34,804 nucleotides of DNA from Chlamydomonas sphaeroides (Eukaryota > Chlorophyta > Chlorophyceae > Chlamydomonadales > Chlamydomonadaceae), in contig BDDC01001046.1 of NCBI GenBank assembly GCA_001662425.1, positions 1 through 34,804 of the forward strand, in the 5' to 3' direction. A program made the position numbers and the translations under genes. Position 1 is the first letter of the stretch, and each line of letters begins with the position of its first letter. Below are positions 20,798 to 31,917 of the stretch, piece after piece. The notes under the pieces are model-generated. The model was not told where the DNA came from, searched no databases, and saw only the letters and a program-made list of their open reading frames with translations.

Positions 20798-22987
20798 CCT
20801 TCTGCGTGGGGGAGCCCAGGGGAGAGCAAGCGGCTGAGCACCAAGCCGCGATGCCAATGAGAGGAAGAGCCCGTGCCGTCCGGCTGCTTCGCCGGTTGCT
20901 GCGTGCTATGCTGCTTTCTGGCTCAATCTGTACTGCAGAGGGGTTCGTAGCAGCGCCGACCAGAGCTCCACGAGGCGCGCAGCCCCAAGTCGCCAAGACC
21001 GCGCTGCCGCAACTCGCGCAGCAATGCTCTACAGCTCTACTGCATCTGTAGCATGAATGGAAAAGCTGCTGCGCTGCACCAGCTGCATGAGCCGCCGACT
21101 CTTGTGCTGGTTTGCCGCCGCGGCGCACAGGGCCCGGCGGCGCCACGTTGTCCGCATAGCTCCAGAAGTTGTTTTGCTGGGCGAAGAGGCGCAGCGCCTT
21201 CATTGCGCTGGCCGCCGCTGGCTCACATCGCGCGCAGTGCTTGGCAGCAAGTCTGTGCTCACCTTGGCTGTTAACGAGGTGCCCTAGGTCTAAGAGGAAG
21301 GGACGTTGCCAGAACCGGCGCTCCTAGTGCACCGCTGCGAGAAGCATTGCCGTACCCATGTACTCGTTCTTTGCCTCCGTGTGTCCCTTTGCAACGCACA
21401 CGCGTTCATAGCCATCCATGCGGAGCAACCATCGAGATGGCAAGTGACGGAGAGCCCCAACAACGTCACTTGCTGTGCACCCAATCGGTAATCCATGATG
21501 CCCCCAGCCTCGCCTTTCCTCCCAGGCGCTGCCACTTGTCTAGGCGCCATCCTGCATGTGTACAGCGACTTGGCTGGTAACAAGCGGGCGGCTCAAGGAG
21601 AGCCCAACGACCTCGCTGTGCCCCCTGTCCGTTCCTCTCCGTTGCCCCCTCTCCCGCCGTTCATCAAGGGTGGCCTCTTTTGGGGGCGAGCCATGCACCC
21701 ATGCGCAGCTGGGGAGGTTTATCAAGGCTCGATCCTACATGGGTTACCGGATAGGGTATGCGGTCAGACAAGACACGCGTGTACGGCAGTCTAAGGGGCA
21801 ATAGGCCCAGAAGTGAACTCAGGAAAGGCCGTCTACTTCTGACATTCTACTCCCAACGTGCAAGGTGACAGCATACGCGTAACGGTCGAAGCGCGTTGGA
21901 ATGAGCCGCTGCTTGCCGTTTGATGACAACATGTGCTAGGGCAAGTTGCCCTAGCTACACCTGCTGCTCACCACACGCCACTTCGGGCGCGCAGCGCCAT
22001 GGTTGATAGGCCCATGAACAGTGTGAGGATGCGCCCGCTGTGTCCCTACGCAGGCCCCGTGGCTTTCCAGCAGCGGCGTGCTTCCCTGGGCAGGGCTGGT
22101 CCTATCTGGTTATCTCGTCGACTTGAGCGCACTACGCACGAGTCCACGCGCCAGCGTGTTCAATCGGTACCTGGCCATAGGTGGCCGCCGACGCAGGGCC
22201 CCTCTTGGGCTGCCGTCAGCACGCATGGACGATACTCAGCCATAGCAGAACGCTTACAGCTGCCTGTCGGCAGCTGCCAAACCCAACCACAGGGATGCAG
22301 ATGCCGCCGCCTCTGAACACGACTTGGCATGTGCACGCCGGCCCAACCACGGACTACTAGCTACCTGCGCTCGCAACGCTCCGCGCCAGACCGTCAACCG
22401 CTACAGTGGCATCGCTGACGCAGCATGCACTGGAGCCCACACACCGCCGGTCCGGTTGCGCCACACACCGACGTGGGTCTTGCACGGCATGCACGCGCCA
22501 GCGTCATGAGCCACATGCACCACCGCACGAGTCTGCTCCACCGCCCTACGCTCTGGAACACCTCACCGCTGACACCGAAAGACGTGCATCCACAGGCAGC
22601 CCAGCGCAGAGGGCGCCTGCCCACCAACGCGGCCGCCCACACACGCGCACGCAGCAGCACAAGAAACGAGACCCACCCATCGACCACGACCCCCGGCAAG
22701 TAAAGAATGATGTTGCAGTACGTGTTCATTCATGCATGCGGAGCGCACTCAGCGGGTGCAGGCTGAGTCGCCGCACCGCCGCGCGGCACCCCTAATACAC
22801 CCCCAGCGTGGCGCAGCGCCGTGCAGTCCGGGGAACTTCAAACCTACAGCACGGCCAACGGCACAGCCGTATATGCCAGCAGCTCTGTGGTTCCCGTGCT
22901 CGCTGCTCGCATAGCCCTGTCAGCGCCAGCCGCCCTGCTTCAACCCCGTGTCGCCCAAACCCTGTCCGCCAGCTCCACGCCAGTCGC
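20798..22987. other. Intergenic: eL24 5' UTR/promoter and PP2A 3' side
   Basis: 2.2 kb without a supported protein gene. It contains the eL24 5' UTR intron (acceptor about 20802) and its promoter, one copy of the dispersed repeat (21668-21720) and the 3' UTR of the PP2A gene. A minus-strand TGTAA at about 22254 is 730 nt beyond the PP2A stop. I searched for tRNA B-box-like sequence and found none. Confidence 0.6.
21668..21720 (+). repeat. Dispersed repeat, copy A (53 nt)
   Basis: Shares the core GCGAGCCATGCACCCATGCG followed by CAGCTGGGGAGGTTT with copies at 30265-30336 (inverted) and 31049-31121. Only the distal two thirds of the longer copies is present; the part left of GGGTGGCCTC differs. 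Confidence 0.9.
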
Positions 22988-23935
22988 TCAGAGGAAGTAG
23001 TCGGGCACGGACCGCTTGACCTCCGTGATGCCCGCGCCCTTCGGCGGCGCGTGATCAAATTGAATTATTTTGTGGTTCATGTTCTCGTCAATGTCCACGA
23101 TGGCTGCCTTGTTGCCGCAGCGGTAGCAGTAGTTCGGTGCACTGAACACCGTCACCACCGCGCCCTCGTGCTGCCACAGGAAGCCCTCCGACACCAGCTG
23201 ATGCGCCCGGATGATGAACTTGAGCCCGTTGACGTGGTTGAAGTGCTCCGAGATGTCCTGCCCGTACGTGTAGCCGGCACCGCGGGGCGAGATGCCCCAG
23301 CCCATCCGGTCGTCTGGGTCCGACCAGAGCAGGTCACACATGGGCCCCTCGTGGGGGACCTCCTCGTAGCGGTGTATTTGGTTAATCTGGTCCAGCGTGT
23401 CCATGGACGGGGACAGGCCGGCGTGGGGGCAGAAGAGCTGGTTCTCGATGACGGCTGCCAGGGGCAGGTAGTCGAACAAGTCCGTAAGGACCTGCCAAAC
23501 CTTTGCGCTGCCGTACTTGCGGAGGCACTCCTCGTAGAAGCCATAGACCTGGGTAATCTGCCGGCTCTCGTGGTTGCCGCGGATCATAACGATGCGGCTC
23601 GGGTAGCGCACTTTGAGCGCGATAACCGTGCAGACGGTTTCCACCGAGTAGTAGCCGCGGTCGACATAGTCTCCGAGGAACAGATAGTTGGCGTCAGGGG
23701 CCTGGCCAGCAATCTTGAAAATCTCCATAAGGTCGTGGAACTGGCCGTGCGTATCGCCGACCACCACAACCGGTGCACGGACGTGGGTGACATTCTGCTC
23801 CTGCTGGAGGAGCTCCTTGCACTTGGCTGCGAGCTCGACCACCTCCTCCTCCGCGAGCACCTTGCACTCCTTCAGCTGCCCGATTTGCCCATCCCTAATG
23901 GTGGCCTCCGCCTGAGTGAGGGTCTTGCCCAACAT
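22988..23935 (-). CDS. PP2A-type Ser/Thr phosphatase catalytic subunit
   Basis: One uninterrupted coding exon, 315 residues (PP2Ac is usually 306-309). ATG 23935 lies 2 nt after an acceptor (CCGCAG), implying a 5' UTR intron. Metal-site signatures are present in order: GDTHG (about 60-64), GDYVDRG, GNHES, then RAHQLV and SAPNYCYRCGN. EVPHEGPMCDLLWSDPDD and GQDISEHFNHVNGL place it with PP2A rather than PP4 or PP6. The C-terminus PDYFL keeps the Leu methylated by LCMT1 and the Tyr of PP2A. Oddities: GDTHG for the usual GDVHG, CPHAGLSP for CLHGGLSP, and Val where PP2A has Thr304. It is likely an active divergent PP2A catalytic isoform that assembles with A and B subunits. Codon GC looks lower than in its neighbours. 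Confidence 0.93.
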   Translation of the reverse strand: MLGKTLTQAEATIRDGQIGQLKECKVLAEEEVVELAAKCKELLQQEQNVTHVRAPVVVVGDTHGQFHDLMEIFKIAGQAPDANYLFLGDYVDRGYYSVETVCTVIALKVRYPSRIVMIRGNHESRQITQVYGFYEECLRKYGSAKVWQVLTDLFDYLPLAAVIENQLFCPHAGLSPSMDTLDQINQIHRYEEVPHEGPMCDLLWSDPDDRMGWGISPRGAGYTYGQDISEHFNHVNGLKFIIRAHQLVSEGFLWQHEGAVVTVFSAPNYCYRCGNKAAIVDIDENMNHKIIQFDHAPPKGAGITEVKRSVPDYFL

Positions 23936-24592
23936 GCCTGCGGAAAGCGGGCGGCATGGAGTTACACAGGGCCGCCAGAAAGACAACACTACCGCATCGC
24001 CCGGGACGCGCACGCTTGGTCCTGCCGCACCTCAGCACGGCCTAGGAGGCGCGTCCAGGTGGCGTCAGGCCCGCAGTAGCGCCCCGAGCTGCCGGGACAA
24101 GCTGCCGCTAAAAGAAGCGAAGTGCGGTGTGCGACAACGCGCCGAAGCGGGAGATGATGCGAGGGCTGCGATATGTGGCAGGTTGAGTACTGTGTGGCGA
24201 ACACCGTTGTGCAGCTTCTGCAGCGGGCAGAAGCGGGCTTGGTTGTTCGCGCTTTGGTGTCCATGCGCGGGGCTTCGCTCTCGTACTGAGACGCGGAAGC
24301 GACCACGCTGATCACAGCACATTACAGGGATGCCACTGCCTCGATAGCAGCGCAGCACCCAATCCCCACCGCGTCGACCCACATGCCGCATTGCATGTCC
24401 GCTCCGCCCTGCAAACTGCATTATCTCAGCAAATCAGGAGACATCGAACGGTAACATCGCCATTCGCCATGCGCGATAGCATACCTTACGATGGTCTTCC
24501 TCACCACACCCGGAGTCCGTCAGCGCGCGTTATACCCACACCCGCCGCCCCGCCCCCAACCCAGCGCTCCGCTAGCAGCCCAACACCCTACG
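23936..24592. other. Intergenic: PP2A 5' UTR/promoter, AspRS 3' UTR
   Basis: About 650 bp between two minus-strand genes. The acceptor of the PP2A 5' UTR intron is at 23938-23939; its first exon is not placed. A TGTAA on the minus strand at 24322-24326 lies 267 nt past the AspRS stop and could be its poly(A) signal. Nothing else recognised. Confidence 0.5.
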
Positions 24593-27500
24593 CTACTGCT
24601 GCTTGGGCGGCGCCGTGGAGGCAATGCACAGCTCGCCCAGCTGCTTCTCCGCCACGGCCGCCGGCGCACCTGCGGCAGCGACATGGGCAGGCGGCAGCAG
24701 GGCGCGGCGCAGGCTCAGCACCCGCACCTCCCTCTCTCCCACTCTTCCACCACCCTCACCCCCTCCATCGTGTGCTGTCTCCCTCCCTCCCTGCGCCCCC
24801 GCCCGCCTCACCCGTCAGCGCGCACTGCGCCTGCGTCGTCTTGGGGAAGGCGATGACGTCGCGGATGGAGGGCGCGCCCGCCAGCAGCATGGCCAGGCGG
24901 TCCAGCCCCAGCGCCAGGCCGCCGTGGGGCGGGGCGCCGTACTCAAAGCAGTCCAGCAGGTAGCCAAACTTGGACTGCGCCTCGGCGGGCGTCAGGCCTG
25001 GTGGGGGGTGTGACGGAGGGGAAGCAGGGAGGGAGGGACAGGGGTGGGAGGGAAGGGAGGAGGGGCTGCGCTTCCCCGGCTCCTTGCCGGCCCGCCCGGA
25101 CCCCCCCCCTCGCCCCCGCCCCGCCTTGCCCTGCCCCCGGCTCACCGATGAGCTCAAACACCTTCTGCTGGATGTCGCGGCGGTAGATGCGCAGACTGCC
25201 ACCGCCGATCTGGGGGCAGGGGGCGAGCGGGGCGGGGGAGCGGGGACGGGGGCGGGCGGCACTTTGATACTGGCTGGCGTCCCGCAGCTGGCTAGGCCCT
25301 GCGCGTCCTTCTCCCGCCCCTCCTCTGTTCCCGCCCACCCACCCCGCCCCGCCCCTCCTGTGGCCCCGCCCACCTCCACTCCGTTGTACACCAAGTCGTA
25401 CGCCAGCGCGCGGGCCTGGGTGGGGTCGCCAGTGGACCAGTCCTCCGGCCGGGGCGCGGTGAAGGGGTGGTGGATGGCCTGCGGGGCGGCGGGGGAGAAG
25501 GGTGCGTGGGGCGGTGCACCGAGGGATGCAGGGAATCAAGGGCGGCGGGGGAGGGGGAAGGCGGCGGCAGGCATCGAAAGGATGCGCCCGCGGGCGGCAC
25601 CAGTTGCGAAGGCGCGTGCGGGGCGAGGGCTTGGTGCTGCAGGGGCCGGTTGACCGCGCCCGCCCCCCTGGCCAGGGCCTGCGCCCCTGTGGCCCTTCCT
25701 GCCTCGCCCCTTCCCCCCTCGCTCCCCCACGCCTCACCTGGTAGCGCCCCTCCTCGGGCACGTACTCAAACATGGGGAAGTCCACCACCCACAGCAGCGC
25801 GTGGGAGCCGGGCTGGAGGGGAAAGGATCGGAGGAGGGGAGGAGGGGCAGGCAGGGGGGAGAGGGGCACATGCGGAGGTGGCTCAGCAGGGGGCGGGACG
25901 CCAGGAGACGGGATGCCGGAATGCCGGGCCCAGCGGCGCTACATGGCCCCCGGGGTCGCGTGAGGGGCGTTGCTGTGGGGACGCCGCCGTGGGCCATGGG
26001 CCGTGGGCCGTGGGGCAGTCGCATTAGCCGCACCCCCGGACACACTCACACGGACGTATCACCAATACCCAGGGCCGGCCCGTGGCTGTCACGGGGGACC
26101 CTCTCGCCCCGTGCTCCGCCAGCTGCCGCTCCCTCGCCGAGCCCCCGTCCCCCATGCCAGCCCAATCCCCCGCCCCGCCTTGGACTGTAGAACCCACCAC
26201 CCCACCCTTTTCCTCCTCCCCTCCCCTGCCTCCCCCCCACCTGTATGAGCCCCAGCTCCCGGCCCAGCAGCTGCCGCACTCGGTCCAGCGCCCGCGCCAC
26301 CACATCCCGCGGGCCCGCAGCCAGCAGCAGCAGGTCGCCCTGGGGGCAGGGAGGGAGGGAGGGTCAGGGGGGAAGCATAGTGAGGAGGGCGGCAGGAAGG
26401 GCAGCATGGCGGCATGAGCAAGGCGGCCCCCGCGACGGATCGGAAGGAAGGGGCACAGCGCATGCAGGGGAAGGGAGCCGACGCAGAGCCCCCGGATGGA
26501 GGGGGGCGGCCGCACCCACCGGCTGCGCTCCGGTGGCCTGCAGCAGTGCCGCCTCCGCCGGCCCCGCCAGCCCCTCCTTGATGGCCTTGGCCGCGTCCAG
26601 GGAGCCGTCGGCCGCGATGCGGATAGAGGCCAGACCCGCGGCGCCTGGGGGTTGGGGCAAGCGGCCAGAGGGGAAGCTCGACAGCTGCCACGGGCCGCGG
26701 CGGATGTCAAGACCGTGCAAGCGCCGCTTGGCAGCCGCCGCCAGCGGCCCAGGCCCAGGGCCGCAGGCCACACTCCGTTGCCGCCCCGTGCCCAGCCTTG
26801 GGCGTCCTCCATGCCTCCCCCTGCCCTCCCGCCGCCCCACCCGCTGCCACGGCCTCGTTGGCGATGTCGCCCTTGGGCTTGATGCGGGTGTTGGAGATGC
26901 GCTTGCCGTCGGGCACCACAATGGCCTTGACGCAGCCGCCCTCGGACACGGCGGACGAGAACACCCTGGGGTATGTGCCAAGGCCATAACGAACTAGTTG
27001 CAAATCTCCGAGCGTAAGCCGGGGCCCTGCAGCTGGCGTACGATGCAAAGCATGCACTGCAACAGGAGGCGGCGGCGGCAGCAGCAGCAGGTGGCGGCGG
27101 CAGCAGCAGCAGAAGGCGGCATGCTGCGGCCGGCCGCTGCGTGCTTCCCATTCGGCTCCTCTGCCGGCAAGGGCAGGAGGGCGGCAACCGCACGGCCACC
27201 GAGCCCGGGCCGTACGCCGCAGGCCCACAGCGGCAGCACGCCGCCCCCTCTCCCGCCCCCACTCCCTGCCCCACGCCTGCCTCACTTGAAGCCGCAGCCC
27301 GCCACCGCAGCCGACACGTCCTTAAAGGTGAGCCCGAAGCGGGTGTCGGGCTTGTCGCAGCCGTACAGCTCCATGGCCTCGGCGTACGTCATGCGGGGGA
27401 AGGGCGCCGACAGCGTGACGCCCAGCAGCTGCGGGGGAGAGCAGGGAGGGCGGGGGGCGAAGGGGAGGGAGGGGAGGCCAGCGGCGAGGAAGGGGCGGAG

Positions 27501-30096
27501 AGGTGAAGCGCGTTCGACAAGGTAGGGACGGGCAGCGTGGAGGGGCACAGCCCGCCCTCGGCCTGCAGGAGCCCGGCAGCGCCCCCCGCCTGAAGCTCCC
27601 TTTCCCCCGCGCCCCCTTCCACCTCTCCTGCGCGCTGCTCACACTGCACCTCCCCTCCTTTCCCCCCCTTCCCCCCTTCCCCCTTCCACGCACCTGCTGA
27701 AAGATCTTGCCCACCAGCTCCTCCGTCATGCTCTGCAGCGCCACGTCGTCCATGAAGGCCGCCTCTAGGTCCAGCTGCGTGAACTCGGGCTGACGGTCGG
27801 CGCGGAGGTCCTCGTCCCTGGGGAATGGGGGAGCAGAGGGAGGGGGCACGGAGGGAGGGAGGGGCCAGGCGGCGGGCGCCAGGGGAGCGGTGGGCTGGGG
27901 CTGGAACGGTGGCGCCCGGGGCACAGCGGCAGGAGCGGGCCAGCGAGCGCTCCTCCCATCGAACCTCCCTCCGCCTCCCTACCCCTGGCCCCCGCCATGC
28001 CCCGCTCCCCTCCCCTCCCTCCCTGCCCCCCGCCCCGCTCACCTGAAGCACCTCGCGATCTGGTAGTACCTGTCCATGCCCGCCACCATGAGCATCTGCT
28101 TGAACAGCTGCGGCGACTGCGGCAGCGCGTACCACTCGCCCGGTTGCACGCTGAGGGGGAGGGGGGAGGGAAAGGGGCGTGGGGAGGGAAGGGCGGGCTG
28201 AGCGGGAGCGGAGGGACGTTAGCGCCCTGGCAGCGGCCGGAGGTGCGGCTGGAGAGCGAGGCTGCTGGCCTCCATGGCCCCCAGCAGCCCAACCACTGCA
28301 AGGTCGCAGCCGACGCCGCGACCTCCGCTCCTCACCGACCTCTCCCCTCTCCCCTTTGCCCCCCAGCCCCGCCCCTCCCCTGCCCGGCCCCTACCGCGAG
28401 GGCACCAGGTAGTCCCTCGCGCCCTCGGGCGTGCTGCGCGTCAGTATGGGCGTCTCCACCTCGATGAAGCCCTGCTGCTCCTCCAGGTACTGCCGGATGA
28501 TGCGGACCAGGCGGTGGCGCAGCCGCAGGTTGGCGGCCATCTTGGGCCGCCTGGGGCGGGGACGGGCCGGGAGGGAGGGAGGGGACTGTGAGGGAGGGCA
28601 GAGGCCAACGTCAGCCCCCGGCCTGTGCCCCGCCCACGCGGCCCCGGCCCAGGTCGCGGGAGCGGGGCCCCGGGCTTGCCACTGCCCGACGCTCTCGGTT
28701 TTCTTGGACGCGTGAGCGCCGGATACCGTTCTGCCTTGTCGTACTTTCGCTTTTGTGGTCAGCCCGCCCCATCAGTCGGCGGCCTCCTTCACCCCTCCAG
28801 CCCTGTATGCCCACCCCTGCCCCGCGCCCGAGGCCCCTACTCCATGGGCCACGCTGCCTTGCCTTGCATACCCACCGCCTGCTTCCCCCATGCTTCCCCT
28901 TGAGACCCTCTGCTCCCCACGCACCGCAGGTCCAGCACCCTGTTCTTGAGCCGCGTGTCCTCCTTGGGTGCCTCCTGCTCCTCCGCCTCGCTCACGGGGA
29001 AGGGCAGCGGGCGGGACACCACGTTGAGGATGTCCACGCCATCCGCCAGCACCTCCAGCTGCGGATGGAGCGGAGCCGGGGCCGGGGCGGGGATCAGGGG
29101 AAGGGTTAAGTCCGGGGAAAGGGGCAGCGGGTTGTGGGGAGGTAGCGAGATGGCAGGGCCCAGCCTCATCACGGCCGGGCGGCGGGCGGCCGCTTGTTCG
29201 AGCGGCCACAGGCCACAGGCCAGCAGCGCATATCCCTGCGTGATGACCCCGTGATGGCGCCACCCTGGGCCTTCCCCGCTCGGTACCTGGCCGGTGGGCA
29301 GCTTGGGGTTGGGGTCCTTGCGCGCGCGCAGCGTGCCGCGCACGCACACCACGTACTCGTTGCGTAGCCGCGAGGCGGCGCGCGACACCTCGGCCGGCAC
29401 CGACTGCGGCTCGCAGATGACCTGCGGGGCGTGGCAAGGGAGATGCGGGGGTCGGCTGGTTGCGGGGTTGGGGCAGCGGGCAGGGGGGCTGCGGGCCCTG
29501 GCAAGGAGCGGCAGCCGTGGCCACACCTGGAGCCCGGCCATCCACTGTTCCCATTACACCCCGGCTTGCCCCGACCCCTGCCGCGCTTGCGGACTGCCAG
29601 CTCCCCGCCCCAACGCCCCCTCCCTTCTGCCCGCAGGCTTGCTCGCCTGCAGCAGGCCGGTGTGGTCCCGAACGTCAAAGAACTGCACGCCGCCCATGTC
29701 GCGGTTGCGGTCCACCCAGCCGCATATCGTCACGCGCGAGCCGATGTCCGCGGTGGTGACGGCACCGCAGCCGTGCGAGCGGCTTGGCCATGTCAGCTGG
29801 CTGGACATGAGGCCCTCGCTGGTCGTGGGCGTCGCTGCGGATGCATGCCCATCCGTGCCGGCCTGCTGCTTTGGCTGAGCTTCCGAGGACACAGCAGAGC
29901 TATGTGCGGCCAAAATTGGCCTCCTCGCGCTGGGTGCAGACAGCGGCAGCGGGAGCACCCTTGTCGCCGACCCGCTTGCGGGCTGTAACGAGGGAACCGG
30001 CACACGGGGCGCCGAGCTTCCGCTCAAGAACAAGCTAATATGCTTGGCGGATTGCCTTGCGCCAACCGCAGGGGCTCGCGGCAATGTGAAGGCCAT
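24593..30096 (-). CDS. Organellar aspartyl-tRNA synthetase, bacterial type
   Basis: Fifteen exons: 30096..29647, 29421..29287, 29058..28925, 28550..28395, 28150..28043, 27817..27694, 27428..27286, 26965..26841, 26644..26520, 26339..26241, 25812..25738, 25478..25374, 25209..25146, 24997..24812, 24669..24593; 2106 nt, 701 residues, every phase consistent. MAFTLPRAPAVG starts a ~100-residue transit peptide. Then the OB-fold anticodon-binding domain (CGWVDRNRDMGGVQFFDVRD), the catalytic core (VETPILTRSTPEGARDYL; ALPQSPQLFKQ; motif 2 RCFRDEDLRADRQPEF; motif 3 GLALGLDRL) and, between motifs 2 and 3 (about 417-533), the GAD insertion typical of bacterial AspRS. It charges tRNA-Asp in chloroplast and/or mitochondrion; targeting cannot be decided by eye. 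Intron 1 uses CAG|GCGAGC, a GC donor, fixed by the join LLQ/VICEP. The final exon begins APAAVAEKQL. Confidence 0.95.
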
Positions 30097-30264
30097 GTTG
30101 GCCGACTTGCCGACTCGCGGCAATACAGCAACCCTGGCTAGTAGTGTGAGGTTCGCGCTGGGTGACGTGTATGTACCTAAACATACAGGGCCGAGACCCA
30201 ATTCACTTCCGAGGTCTACCGCACCTCCTCCCTGCCCCACCTCTCCTCTCCCTGCCCGGACACG

Positions 30265-30336
30265 CAAACCTCCCCAGCTGCGCATGGGTGCATGGCTTGC
30301 CCCAAAAGAGGCCACCCAGACCAGACGCACACCGTC
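30265..30336 (-). repeat. Dispersed repeat, copy B (72 nt, inverted)
   Basis: Begins AAACCTCCCCAGCTGC on the + strand. Its reverse complement matches copy C over the full length with about three differences (one T insertion, two substitutions). It lies 169 nt upstream of the AspRS start codon, inside the promoter or 5' UTR. Confidence 0.92.
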
Positions 30337-31048
30337 GGTCATTATGCGGTCATAGCTGGGACTGTTTGAGGGGTCTCGGGCACACCGACCTCCGTGCCCT
30401 CACCCCACGGACCGGACTTCGCCGCCAGAACTGCCTCCACGGCAGGACCATATCTCCCAACGTACGCCGCCGCTAACGCACGCCGCCGCTGCTGCCGCTC
30501 GAGCTGTGTCGCGGCCGCTTGCGGCGGCCGCTACCATCCCCTTCGCCGCCTCCGCCGCCCGGCCCAGCTCAGTTTCACCTTCCCCCCTCAGCTACCGCCA
30601 TAAGCAGGCAAACGACAAGCAGCATCGTGCTGAACAGGACACAGGAACTGGTCTGATAAGAATAACGTCATAACATTTAGCCGTTAGGACAGGGTCACCT
30701 CCGGGGTGTTTGCAAAGGCCGTTGGCTCGCCCCCGTAGGGGCGCGAGGCGTACCGGTCGTCGGGACCTTGAACAGGGCATGGCAAAGGTGCATGGCAAGT
30801 GCTGGGGGAGTGGGGGTCCCCCATCGGCCATCGCGGTTGCGTACCCCACCCTGCTCCCCGCATCACCGCATTCCCGCAGCTCCCGCTAACATCCCCGCGC
30901 ATCTGCCCTCCAACATGATATTGCTCTGCCCACTCCCACGCGCCGCTGTGGTGGTTGTGATGTCTTCGCGTGTTATGCTCGGCCGGGGAATTTCCTGGTT
31001 GTGGTGCCTCATTGATGTGAACGGGGTGAGCTCGCCCTTATAGGGGCA

Positions 31049-31121
31049 CGACGGTGTGCGTCTGGTCTGGGTGTCCTCTTTTTGGGGCGAGCCATGCACC
31101 CATGCGCAGCTGGGGAGGTTT
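31049..31121 (+). repeat. Dispersed repeat, copy C (73 nt)
   Basis: Runs from CGACGGTGTGCG to CAGCTGGGGAGGTTT. It faces copy B so that the two end sequences AAACCTCCCC and GGGGAGGTTT bound an 857-bp interval. Confidence 0.92.
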
Positions 31122-31917
31122 CCTACGGATAGGGGCAAGCCAACGGACCCGAAGAATTCTAGAAGAATTCCTTACATCGGAGAGCCGGCCGACCTAGGCC
31201 GTTCATGGCATTGCCCAACAGCGCTTGACTAGCAAGCCAGGGATCGTGGCAGGCCCTAGCTCATCGCCACACTTCGGGGCAGACGGGAGGACGGCGACCA
31301 GCGAGCGACCCTTCAACTCAAGGAGAAAACGGCATTCTGAGCTCTGCATTTTACAACAGACAGCACTGGATGAATGGTGCTCCGAAAGGCCCGGCTGCTC
31401 GCCGAACCACATCGCCGCCCGCTGCCGCCAGCAGCAGTACGCGCATGCCTCTCGGCAGCGGCGCCTGTACAACAGCACGTGAAGTGACACGTCCAGCCTG
31501 CGCTCCACCCGCCAGCAGCAAGTACCTATCTCGCTGACCCCTGCCCCAACCACCAGCGCCGCAACCACCAGCGCCACCATCTGGCCAACGCTACCCCATA
31601 CGCACACGTGACGCTACTCTGCAAACTCCAGCTACCTAGCTAACGCCTTGTACTGCAGTTCTATTCTCCGCCGCGGCGAGCAGCAGCAGCTCCTGGGCCT
31701 GTCCTGCCCCGCCTACAGCTCGCCCCCTCAGTGCTCTGATGCTGACTGTGCCTGCCCTACACCTGCCTGCAACTCCTGCAGCTGCCGCCGCCAAACGACC
31801 CAGCCAATGTACGCACCACACCGGGCCGGGCCCCACCGCACCGCGGCAGCATGCCCCGGCCACGCTCTCCCCCGGTTGGGCCTGCTACCATCCCTTCGCC
31901 AGACCCGCCGCCCTGCC

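Larger units (their letters stand above)
30097..31917. other. Intergenic: AspRS promoter, repeat pair, small-gene 3' UTR
   Basis: 1.8 kb with no supported protein gene. It holds the inverted repeat pair 30265-31121. At 31151-31170 the sequence gaagaattctagaagaattc contains one perfect TTCnnGAA and flanking GAA/TTC units, so it looks heat-shock-element-like but with imperfect spacing. Minus-strand TGTAA at about 31172 and 31350 could serve the small gene ending at 31918. Confidence 0.55.

Noticed and set aside
20529..21203. Minus ORF starting MKALRLFAQQNNFWSYADN upstream of eL24
   Set aside because: It reaches the eL24 exon in a different frame and matches nothing; the eL24 start at 20797 is fixed by homology.
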